A stretch of DNA of 8,210 bases from Gemmatimonadota bacterium (GTDB lineage Bacteria > Gemmatimonadota > Gemmatimonadetes > Longimicrobiales > Gaopeijiaceae), in the NCBI GenBank assembly GCA_016209995.1, contig JACQVC010000248.1, forward strand, positions 1 through 8,210. Direction: 5' to 3'. Position 1 is the first letter of the stretch. The number at the start of each line of letters is the position of its first letter. The position numbers and the translations under genes were made by a program. Shown piece by piece: positions 1 to 5,671 of the stretch. A model generated the notes under the pieces. The model ran no database searches. It saw only the letters and a list, made by a program, of their open reading frames with translations, and had not been told where the DNA came from.

Positions 1-404
1 GGACGCCCACCGCCGAGCAAGATGGGGATCACGGCGGGTTCAACTGTGTCCACGCAGTCGAGCTCGAGCAGGCTGCGAAACAGCTCTCCACCGCCAAACA
101 ACCAGATGTCCTTGCCTGGCTGCGTACGAAGATCAGCGAGCGTCTCTTTGACTTGATCCGAGACGACCGTAACCCCAGGGTGGTCTTGCTGCCGAAGCGA
201 GCGCGAGAAGACCAATGTCCTCATCCCGGGGAATCCCCCCGCGAGACCTTCGTACGTACGACGCCCCATCAGCAAGGTATCGAATTCGTCGAAGAGGGCC
301 TTGAAGTCGATCTCAGGATCCGGGACGATCCAATCATACTCGCCATTGGGTCCGGCGATGTAACCGTCGAGGCTGCAAGCTACTTGATAACGGATTCTTC
401 GCAT
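1..404 (-). CDS. Dihydrofolate reductase family protein (RibD C-terminal domain), 3' end missing
   Basis: Reading leftward from an ATG at 404-402, 134 codons stay open to the window edge, where the gene is cut. The N-terminus MRRIRYQVACSLDGYIAGPN is the classic opening of stand-alone RibD-C/DHFR-like proteins (YyaP/YwjB type). Residues 44-53 (LLMGRRTYEG) and 101-106 (WLFGGG) match the family's NADPH-binding strands, and the visible end (IPILLGGGR) is the usual late motif. Family members are about 170-190 residues, so roughly 40-50 are missing. The fold binds NAD(P)H and reduces pterin- or pyrimidine-like substrates, but most stand-alone members have no assigned substrate. No good Shine-Dalgarno lies upstream of 404; the start is chosen on N-terminal homology. 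The stretch looks less G+C-rich than the genes to its right, so recent transfer is possible but unproven. Family assignment is confident; function is not. Confidence 0.9.
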   Translation of the reverse strand, partial: MRRIRYQVACSLDGYIAGPNGEYDWIVPDPEIDFKALFDEFDTLLMGRRTYEGLAGGFPGMRTLVFSRSLRQQDHPGVTVVSDQVKETLADLRTQPGKDIWLFGGGELFRSLLELDCVDTVEPAVIPILLGGGR

Positions 405-488
405 GGTCGACTCACGGGCAACGAGCCCTTCGAAGAGGCCTCGTGTCTGGTGTGCATCTGTCTTCTGAAAGGTAGGACCGACGGCACC

Positions 489-697
489 CCACTAGTGTGG
501 TGTCGCAGAAGTCCAGTTGCATTCGACCGCGTCTGCATCCCGAGGCACCTGCGTTGCTCGTCGCCCTCACGCCGCGCAACGCACGTTGCGTGGACCCCGG
601 TCGCAATAGGGCAAGGCTATTCCTCCTCGCGCCTTGCGCCTCGGGCGCAGCCGCAGTCTCGCTGCTACACAGGACCTCTGCGACGCCAAACTGGTAG
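489..697. mobile_element. MITE-like element with imperfect terminal inverted repeats
   Basis: The left end (plus strand, 489-516) and the right end (minus strand, 697-670) are inverted copies of each other: by hand count 22 of 28 positions match, with a shared core around TCTGCGAC. The two ends also carry similar tetramers, CTAG at 492-495 and CTGG at 691-694, which could be a decayed target or end motif. Between them lie three compact hairpins: CGCAACG/CGTTGCG (575-581 with 584-590, 2-nt loop), AATAG/CTATT (605-609 with 617-621) and TGCGCC/GGCGCA (635-640 with 644-649). No transposase or other protein is encoded, so if mobile it would be non-autonomous. It could alternatively be a structured interspersed repeat or a processed RNA locus. 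The boundaries are approximate. Confidence 0.45.
575..590. repeat. Near-perfect palindrome inside the MITE-like element
   Basis: CGCAACG (575-581) and CGTTGCG (584-590) are perfect inverted copies separated by CA. An alternative partner, GCGTTGC at 551-557, can pair with GCAACGC at 576-582 instead. The element could therefore fold in two mutually exclusive ways, as is common in structured short repeats. No function is assigned. Confidence 0.6.
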
Positions 698-1031
698 TTT
701 ACCGCTGCGGCCTCGCTGATACGCGCGTTCCGCTAATCTGCCGACGACGGTCGGGCGTCGGCCACGCCCCCGCGCACCTCACCGGGTGCCGGCTCGCAGT
801 AGCACAACGCTGGAGCTGGTCTGCGATTGCGACGCCGTATCGCGCCGCGAGCCCCTCGAAGTTCTGTCTACACCCTTCGGCGAAGATGCCCGGGCACGCT
901 TCGTGGCGGTAGGGATGAGGTTGATGAAAGGGGGGCCCGGCCATGCCCTGGTCCCGTCGTAGGCCGCAGTGCGATTAACGCTCAGGAATCGTCGCAGTCG
1001 AAATGGACCAGAGAGTCCGGTCCACGCTTAG

Positions 1032-1369
1032 CTACTCCGGGCTCCGGGCCGACACGGCCGCCGTGGCCGCTCCTACGCCCTTGGAACCCGACGACATGGC
1101 TCGCGGCCCGGCGTCGTCGAGAGCGGGAGAACCGGCCCCCGCCTAATCCGGGCCCGGGGCCGACACGGCCGCCGTGGCCGCTCCTACGCCCTTGGAACCT
1201 GACGACATAGCTCGCGGCCCGGCGTCGTCAGGATCGGGAGGACCCCTCCTAGTCCGGACCCGGGTCTCTCACGGCCGCCGCCACCGCTCTCGCGCTCTTT
1301 AGAACCTGGCGAGACGGCTCGCGGCCAGCGTGCTCGGCAGGGTCGGGCCGGGAGCGGGACCAGCCCCTC
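1032..1369 (-). repeat. Three tandem degenerate copies of the pckA 3' end
   Basis: Three direct repeat units follow pckA in its transcription direction: 1249-1369, 1143-1248 and 1032-1142 (121, 106 and 111 bp). Each begins, on the plus strand, with CTA(C/G/A)TCCGG, the same sequence that forms the pckA stop codon and last codons at 1370. Read on the minus strand, the units end in AAAVRDPGPD-stop, TAAVSAPGPD-stop and TAAVSARSPE-stop, against TAAVRDAGPE-stop for pckA. All use TAG and all are followed by a GC-rich spacer. Units 1 and 2 also carry GACGACGCCGGGCCGCGA, which matches the pckA stretch coding for YDARAAK with single-base gaps. Positions 1046-1118 and 1157-1229 differ at only 2 of 73 sites, so the latest duplication is recent. 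The middle of each unit has lost the KQNFEQFAG part of pckA. They look non-coding now. Confidence 0.85.
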
Positions 1370-2995
1370 CTACTCCGGACCCGCGTCCCTCACCGCGGCG
1401 GTCACGTCGCCGGCGAACTGCTCGAAGTTCTGCTTGAACATGCCGGCCAGCTTCGCGGCCCTGGCGTCGTAGTCCTTGGCGTCGGGCCACGTGCTGCGCG
1501 GCTTGAGCACGTCGGCAGGGACGTGCGGGGCGCTCTCGGGAATGAGCAGCCCGAAGACGGGCTCGCGCTCGAACTCGGCGGACTGGAGCGTGCCAGCGAG
1601 CACCGCACGGATCATCGCGCGGGTGTACTCGAGCTTCATGCGCCGGCCGACGCCATAGGGGCCGCCGGTCCAGCCGGTGTTCACGAGCCAGCAGGCGACT
1701 CCGTGACCACGCATCTTCCTGCCCAGCAGATCGGCGTATACGGACGGCTTGAGCGGCAGGAAGGGCGCGCCGAAACACATGCTGAACGTTGCGACGGGCT
1801 CGGTGAGCCCGCGCTCGGTGCCGGCCACCTTCGCGGTGTAGCCCGAGAGGAAGTGGTACATCGCCTGCTCGGGCGTGAGCCGCGAGATGGGCGGCATGAC
1901 GCCGAACGCGTCCGCCGTGAGGAACAGGATGTTCTTGGGGTGACCGGCCCGTCCTGACACGACCGCGTTCGGGATGTAGTCGATGGGATACGAGGAGCGC
2001 GTGTTCTCGGTGATGGAATCGTCGTCCCAGTCGGGATCGCGGGTCACCGGGTCGAGGATGACGTTCTCCAGGACGGTGCCGAACCGCTGCGAGGCGTGGA
2101 AGATCTCGGGCTCGGCCTGCGGCGAGAGACGGATCACTTTCGCGTAGCAGCCTCCCTCGAAGTTGAAGATGCCCTCATCGCTCCAGCCGTGCTCGTCGTC
2201 GCCGATGAGCCCGCGGGTCGCGTCGGCGGACAGCGTGGTCTTGCCGGTTCCCGAGAGGCCGAAGAAGAGAGCGGAGTCGCCGTCGGGGCCGACATTCGCC
2301 GAGCAGTGCATGGACAGCACGCCGCGGCGAGGAAGCAGGTAGTTGAGGACGGAGAAGATCGACTTCTTGATCTCACCGGCGTAGCGCGAGGCGGCGACCA
2401 GGACCTCCCGCTCGCCGAGGTGCAGCACGATGCCGGTGGCGCTGCGCGTGCCGTGCCGCGTGGGATCGGTCTCGAGCTCGGGAGCGTGCAGCACGGTGAA
2501 GTCGGGGCGCATCGCCTGGAGCTCGGCGGGCGTCGGGCGCACGAACATGTTGTAGGTGAACAGGGAGTGCCAAGCGCTGGCCGAGACGACGCGCACGCCG
2601 ATGCGATAACGGGGATCCGTGCCGGCCCACATGTCGCGCACGAACAGCTCGCTGCGGTTCAGATAATCGATGACGTGGGCGCGCAGCCGGGAGTAGTGGT
2701 CCTCCTCCATGGGGACGTTCACGGCGCCCCAATGGATGCGATCCGCGCTACTGGCTTCCCGAACCACGAAGCGATCCTTGGGCGAGCGGCCGGTGTGGGG
2801 CGCGGTGACGGCGGTGAACGCGCCGCACCGCGAGAGCTTCCCCTCGCCGCGCACGAGCGCGCGCTCGCACAGCTCGGCGGGTGAGAGGTTCCAATGCACG
2901 GGCTGCGTGGGACGCAGGCCGTGGTTCTCGAGCCCGAACCCGCTGGCGGACGGCCCGGAAGCCGCGACCTCGGCTGTGACAGTCTTGGTGGCCAT
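1370..2995 (-). CDS. pckA: Phosphoenolpyruvate carboxykinase (ATP)
   Basis: ATP-dependent PEPCK (EC 4.1.1.49) converts oxaloacetate and ATP to phosphoenolpyruvate, CO2 and ADP in the cytoplasm, the committed step of gluconeogenesis from C4 acids. The 541 residues match the family length. Visible motifs in order are TGRSPKDRF (68-76, substrate Arg70), RYAGEIKKS (204-212), MHCSANVG (229-236, metal-binding His230), the P-loop GLSGTGKTTLS (246-256), the kinase-2 loop LIGDDEHGW (263-271, metal Asp266/267), NTRSSYP with Arg333, and the nucleotide-binding segment NTGWTGGPYG (439-448). The P-loop form and length exclude the GTP-type enzyme. I choose the ATG at 2995 (MATKTVT) because the longer open frame upstream is Arg/Pro-rich and unlike the family; the Shine-Dalgarno is weak. 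It is transcribed divergently from the RemA-like gene, and its 3' end is repeated downstream (1032-1369). Confidence 0.97.
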   Translation of the reverse strand: MATKTVTAEVAASGPSASGFGLENHGLRPTQPVHWNLSPAELCERALVRGEGKLSRCGAFTAVTAPHTGRSPKDRFVVREASSADRIHWGAVNVPMEEDHYSRLRAHVIDYLNRSELFVRDMWAGTDPRYRIGVRVVSASAWHSLFTYNMFVRPTPAELQAMRPDFTVLHAPELETDPTRHGTRSATGIVLHLGEREVLVAASRYAGEIKKSIFSVLNYLLPRRGVLSMHCSANVGPDGDSALFFGLSGTGKTTLSADATRGLIGDDEHGWSDEGIFNFEGGCYAKVIRLSPQAEPEIFHASQRFGTVLENVILDPVTRDPDWDDDSITENTRSSYPIDYIPNAVVSGRAGHPKNILFLTADAFGVMPPISRLTPEQAMYHFLSGYTAKVAGTERGLTEPVATFSMCFGAPFLPLKPSVYADLLGRKMRGHGVACWLVNTGWTGGPYGVGRRMKLEYTRAMIRAVLAGTLQSAEFEREPVFGLLIPESAPHVPADVLKPRSTWPDAKDYDARAAKLAGMFKQNFEQFAGDVTAAVRDAGPE

Positions 2996-3089
2996 GAAGA
3001 AACGTTCCGGTCTGCGTCGTGTGTTTCGGTGCCGCTTTCGACGCGGCACGAGCTGGTGCGCTCGCACGCTATTTGGCGGCGAGGCATTG

Positions 3090-3095
3090 AATATA
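3090..3095 (-). promoter_or_regulatory. Candidate -10 box for pckA
   Basis: On the minus strand the sequence reads TATATT, 5 of 6 against TATAAT, about 95 nt upstream of the pckA ATG. The -35 position at 17-bp spacing is poor (GTTCCC), so an activator or alternative sigma factor would be needed, or the box is fortuitous. It is the only AT-rich hexamer of this quality in the divergent spacer. Confidence 0.35.
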
Positions 3096-3172
3096 CAAGG
3101 CCAGGGGACGCGGGGAACTACGTCCGGTTCAATCCGCAGTTGGTTATTTCCGACCCCGGCCACGGGCATCGT

Positions 3173-3200
3173 TTGCCTGCCCGCGCAGGGCTCCTAGATT
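3173..3200 (+). promoter_or_regulatory. Candidate promoter for the RemA-like gene
   Basis: TTGCCT (3173-3178) and TAGATT (3195-3200) are separated by 16 bp. They resemble -35 and -10 boxes (3/6 and 4/6 to consensus) and would start transcription near 3207, giving a leader of about 20 nt before the GTG at 3228. The geometry is good but the match is modest for GC-rich DNA. Confidence 0.4.
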
Positions 3201-3218
3201 ACGTCGACCCAATAACCT

Positions 3219-3223
3219 GGAGG
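3219..3223 (+). promoter_or_regulatory. Ribosome binding site fixing the GTG start at 3228
   Basis: GGAGG sits 4 nt before GTG at 3228-3230. It is the best Shine-Dalgarno in front of any gene in this window and decides the start of the RemA-like gene, which has no upstream ATG in frame with similar support. Confidence 0.7.
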
Positions 3224-3227
3224 TCTC

Positions 3228-3629
3228 GTGGAGATCAAGCCCGGCTGCATCGTTCACCTGGGGTACGGGAAGTACTGGCGCTCGGACCACATCGTGGGGC
3301 TCAGCCCCATCGAGCAGGATCGAGGGCCGCGGAGGCGCACGGAGGTGTATGTAACCGAGCGGGCGGAGCCGTTGATCGCGTCGCGGTCCGAGCACGCGAT
3401 CCTTCAGGACATGGTGACGCTGCCGGAAGAGATCTTCCGAGCCGAGGAAGCGCGGGCCGTGCTGGGTGATCTTTTGGACGACCTGCGCGAGCTGTCACCG
3501 ATCATCCAGCGGATGCTGCGGCACGAGGCGAACTTCGACGTGAGTGCGTGGGAACGTCGCCTTTCCGGCCTGTTGCAGCGTGAGGGCGATGCCGAGAACC
3601 AGGAGGACCTGTTCGCTCACCCGCAGTGA
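3228..3629 (+). CDS. Small conserved-looking protein, possible divergent RemA/DUF370-like domain with helical tail
   Basis: This gene encodes 133 residues with no signal peptide or membrane segment. The N-terminal part (about 1-62) recalls RemA/DUF370: HLGYGK (10-15) stands where RemA has IGFGN, HIVGLSP (21-27) where it has RLVAIVSP, and SRSEHAIL (52-59) where it has TDSDHVIL. A basic run GPRRRTE (33-39) lies between them; in RemA an Arg-rich loop contacts DNA. The region between SP and the basic run is shorter than in RemA. Residues 65-120 look helical, with acidic and amphipathic runs (LPEEIFRAEEARAVLGDLL), followed by a polar end. RemA is a DNA-binding regulator of biofilm matrix genes in Bacillus. 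Here the match is by eye only and remote; a hypothetical protein of unknown fold remains the safe label. It lies directly before the Omp85 gene and is divergent from pckA. Confidence 0.8.
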   Translation: MEIKPGCIVHLGYGKYWRSDHIVGLSPIEQDRGPRRRTEVYVTERAEPLIASRSEHAILQDMVTLPEEIFRAEEARAVLGDLLDDLRELSPIIQRMLRHEANFDVSAWERRLSGLLQREGDAENQEDLFAHPQ

Positions 3630-3657
3630 CGGGCTCGGCTCCCGACAGGTAGGCGAT

Positions 3658-5577
3658 TTGGGCTCCGGGCAGGCGAGGCCCTGGGAGGTCCAGGGGTTCA
3701 TAGAGGGGCGGTACGTCTACGGGCATGCCCACGGACGGCAGGTCCGCTGCCGCCACGTCCGCTCTCAGCAGGTCCACGGACAAAGGAGGCCGAGGCCGCC
3801 CATCGCGCTCACCGTCCTGCTCCTGCTCCTCGCCTTCCCTGCGCTCGCGGCGGCGCAGGAGTGCGCGGAAGGCCGGATCTCCAGCATCTTCATCGACAAT
3901 CACTCGATCTTCGACACGACCGACCCGGCGGCGGGTGGACGGCTGCGCTGGGCGTACGAGCTGGCGAACCGGCTGCACGTGCCGACGCGCGCGCGCTTCA
4001 TCGACCGGGAACTCCTGTTCGCATCCGGGGAATGCCTGGACACGCTTCTGCTGCGGGAGTCGGAGCGGATCCTGCGCGGGTATCCCTTCATCTCGCAGGC
4101 GGAAGTGTTCCCCGTTCCACAACAGGATGGCACGCAGCACGTCGTGGTGGACACGCGCGACGAATGGAGCACGAAGATCGATCTGCGGCTCCTCTACGAC
4201 GACGGTGTCCGCTTCGACGGGCTGAACGTCACGGAGGAGAACCTGGCGGGCACGGGGCAGCTGGTGAGCGTCTTCTACCGGAACCGCCGCGAGAATCAGG
4301 ACTTTGGTATCGCCTGGTCGGCGCCGCAGGTCTTCTCGACACGCTGGGACGCGCAGCTCGCGCTGGGACGCACGCGGCCGGGCCGGCTTTTCCAGCAGGC
4401 GATCCTGTACCCGTTCGTGGGAGAGGTGGGCCGCGACGCGCTGCGGCAGTTCTACCGGCGGGCCGACGTGTCGTTCGCGTACGCGATCGGGCCCGAGGTG
4501 GGAACGCGATTCACACACGCGCTGCTGAATCTGGAGCGCGAAGAACTGGAGGTGACGTTCGCACGACGGCTCGGGCAGCCCGGCAACTTCACGATCCTGG
4601 GCGGCGGGCTCAGCCTCGAGCGGCTGGCGGTCCCTGATTTCCCGGCGTCCGCCGAGGCGGTGCCCGCCGGCGACTTCGATGCGGCCGAGGCCGCGCCGCC
4701 GGCGCTCGCGGCCGCGCTCGTGAATCAGGTGAACGACGTCTCGAGCGTGCGGGTGAACCTGCTGCTGGCGCAGCGCAACCTGCGCTTCGTGCGACGGCAG
4801 GGTCTCGACGCGCTCACGGCCATTGAGGACGTGCCGCTGGGCACGGAGGTCGAGCTGGTGCTGGGACGAAGCCTGGGCACGGGTACGCGGGGCGGGAGCA
4901 GGGCATCGGACGATCTATTCGTGCGCGGGCGAGGGTTCCTTTCCGTCGAGACGGGCAGCTTACTCGTCGTCTCGAACGCGTGGGTCGAGGGCCGGCGGCT
5001 GTTCACGTCCGGGCGCTGCGTGCGGTGGTGCGACGTGCTGGGGCAGCTCGACACGTTCCTCTACTGGCGGCCGGCTGCGCTGGGAAGGCACACGCTGTTC
5101 GGGCGCATCTCGGGAACCGGCGGCTGGTCGACCAGCACGCCGTTCCAGCTCACTCTTGGCGGTCGAACCGCGCTGCGGGGGCTCGGCGAAGACGCACTCC
5201 CGGGCGGGCGTCGCTTGCTGTTCGCGCTCGAGGACCGAGTGGGGATTCCGGGGTTTCCGTCCAACCTGCTGGACGTCGGCGCCGCCGCGTTCGTCGAGGC
5301 CGGGGCCATCTGGCCAGGCGATGCTCCCTTCGGCACCCGATCGGGCTTCCAGGCGGCCATGGGCGGAGGGTTACGAGGCGCGTTTCCCGCCGGGAGCCAG
5401 AACGTCTTCCGCATCGATCTGGCGACCCCTCTCACGGGCGGCCGGGCATTCCGCGAGGTGCTCCTGCGCATCTCGTTCGAGGAGGTCCTCAGCCTCGCCG
5501 CCGGGTTCCGCGACCTGCAGGTCGAGCGCAGCCGGCTGAGCGGCGTGAGCACGGAATTGTTCAACTTCCCGAAGTGA
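3658..5577 (+). CDS. Omp85-superfamily (BamA/TamA-like) outer membrane protein, single POTRA-like domain; start uncertain
   Basis: A hydrophobic signal segment (3802-3855, IALTVLLLLLAFPALAAA) ends at a likely AAA|Q signal peptidase site, giving a mature protein of about 573 residues. After it comes one POTRA-like unit, from ISSIFIDNHSIFD to VVVDTRDEWSTKI (about 3874-4180). The remainder is a long run of alternating barrel strands. The Omp85 hallmark LGGRTALRGL is at 5155-5184, followed by a strand with the usual acidic and basic residues (ALEDRVG). A Pro/Ala-rich stretch (about 4630-4740) is probably a surface loop. Omp85 proteins insert or translocate proteins or lipids at the outer membrane; this substrate is unknown. 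The start is unresolved. The frame is open from 3544, but GTG 3544, GTG 3580 and ATG 3589 all overlap the previous gene. TTG 3658 is the first non-overlapping canonical start, yet it leaves 48 residues before the hydrophobic core. The C-terminus (FNFPK) extends past the last obvious strand. Confidence 0.85.
   Translation: MGSGQARPWEVQGFIEGRYVYGHAHGRQVRCRHVRSQQVHGQRRPRPPIALTVLLLLLAFPALAAAQECAEGRISSIFIDNHSIFDTTDPAAGGRLRWAYELANRLHVPTRARFIDRELLFASGECLDTLLLRESERILRGYPFISQAEVFPVPQQDGTQHVVVDTRDEWSTKIDLRLLYDDGVRFDGLNVTEENLAGTGQLVSVFYRNRRENQDFGIAWSAPQVFSTRWDAQLALGRTRPGRLFQQAILYPFVGEVGRDALRQFYRRADVSFAYAIGPEVGTRFTHALLNLEREELEVTFARRLGQPGNFTILGGGLSLERLAVPDFPASAEAVPAGDFDAAEAAPPALAAALVNQVNDVSSVRVNLLLAQRNLRFVRRQGLDALTAIEDVPLGTEVELVLGRSLGTGTRGGSRASDDLFVRGRGFLSVETGSLLVVSNAWVEGRRLFTSGRCVRWCDVLGQLDTFLYWRPAALGRHTLFGRISGTGGWSTSTPFQLTLGGRTALRGLGEDALPGGRRLLFALEDRVGIPGFPSNLLDVGAAAFVEAGAIWPGDAPFGTRSGFQAAMGGGLRGAFPAGSQNVFRIDLATPLTGGRAFREVLLRISFEEVLSLAAGFRDLQVERSRLSGVSTELFNFPK
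3782..3789 (+). promoter_or_regulatory. Strong Shine-Dalgarno-like AAAGGAGG without a normal start codon after it
   Basis: AAAGGAGG lies just before the signal-peptide core of the Omp85 protein, but no ATG, GTG or TTG in its frame follows at a usable distance. The nearest in-frame candidate is ATC at 3802-3804, 12 nt away, a very rare initiator. It may be chance, a non-canonical start, or a sign of a sequencing indel near the N-terminus. Confidence 0.3.
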
Positions 5578-5671
5578 AGGAAAGAGGGTCGCGTCGCGTG
5601 AACAGCTGGGTCCCGCACGGCCGGGAGCGTGGGCGTTCTCGCGCGACAATGCGACTCTCCAGCCAGAGGTG

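Larger units (their letters stand above)
405..1031. other. Gene-free intergenic stretch between the RibD-C gene and the pckA tail repeats
   Basis: I find no convincing protein in either strand; the open frames here have no recognisable motif and start inside unrelated structure. The stretch holds the MITE-like element at 489-697 (listed separately). It also has an inverted repeat GCCGACG/CGTCGGC at 740-746 and 756-762 with a 9-nt loop, and another, TGGACC/GGTCCA, at 1004-1009 and 1019-1024. Neither hairpin is followed by a T-run, so they are not clear intrinsic terminators, although the second lies downstream of pckA in its transcription direction. A short minus-strand segment near 830-900 faintly recalls the pckA C-terminus (see findings). 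Confidence 0.6.

Noticed and set aside
551..590. Integron attC site (GCGTTGC ... GCAACGC)
   Set aside because: No conserved GTTRRRY/RYYYAAC boxes with the proper spacing and no integrase or cassette; the palindromes are better explained as part of the inverted-repeat element.
153..719. Plus-strand open frame of 188 codons over the left end
   Set aside because: It is antisense to the RibD-C gene, then runs through the structured inverted-repeat element; no motif.
699..944. Minus-strand 81-codon open frame
   Set aside because: There is no homology across its length; only a short stretch resembles the pckA tail, so it is treated as a possible fossil rather than a gene.
827..1210. Plus-strand open frame with a repeated PTRPPWPLLRPWN peptide
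   Set aside because: The peptide repeat is the translation of the tandem DNA repeat in the wrong strand; the repeat is explained by copies of the pckA end on the minus strand.
1032..1369. Tandem units considered as a CRISPR array
   Set aside because: Units are 106-121 bp, diverge along their length, have no short constant repeat with unique spacers, and match the neighbouring pckA.
2096..2884. Plus-strand open frame of 262 codons opposite pckA
   Set aside because: It is a mirror of pckA codon bias, with low complexity and no recognisable domain; pckA on the other strand is certain.
3630..3645. CGGG/CCCG inverted repeat right after the RemA-like gene
   Set aside because: Only 4 bp and no T-run; expected by chance in DNA this GC-rich.
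3502..4518. Long minus-strand open frame (338 codons) opposite the Omp85 gene
   Set aside because: It is antisense to a well-supported barrel gene, is Arg/Pro/Glu-rich in the way complementary GC-rich codons are, and shows no motif or start signal.
5603..5634. Hairpin-like CCCGCACG ... CGTGGG after the Omp85 gene
   Set aside because: The stem needs a bulge, is short and has no T-run; not good enough to call a terminator.
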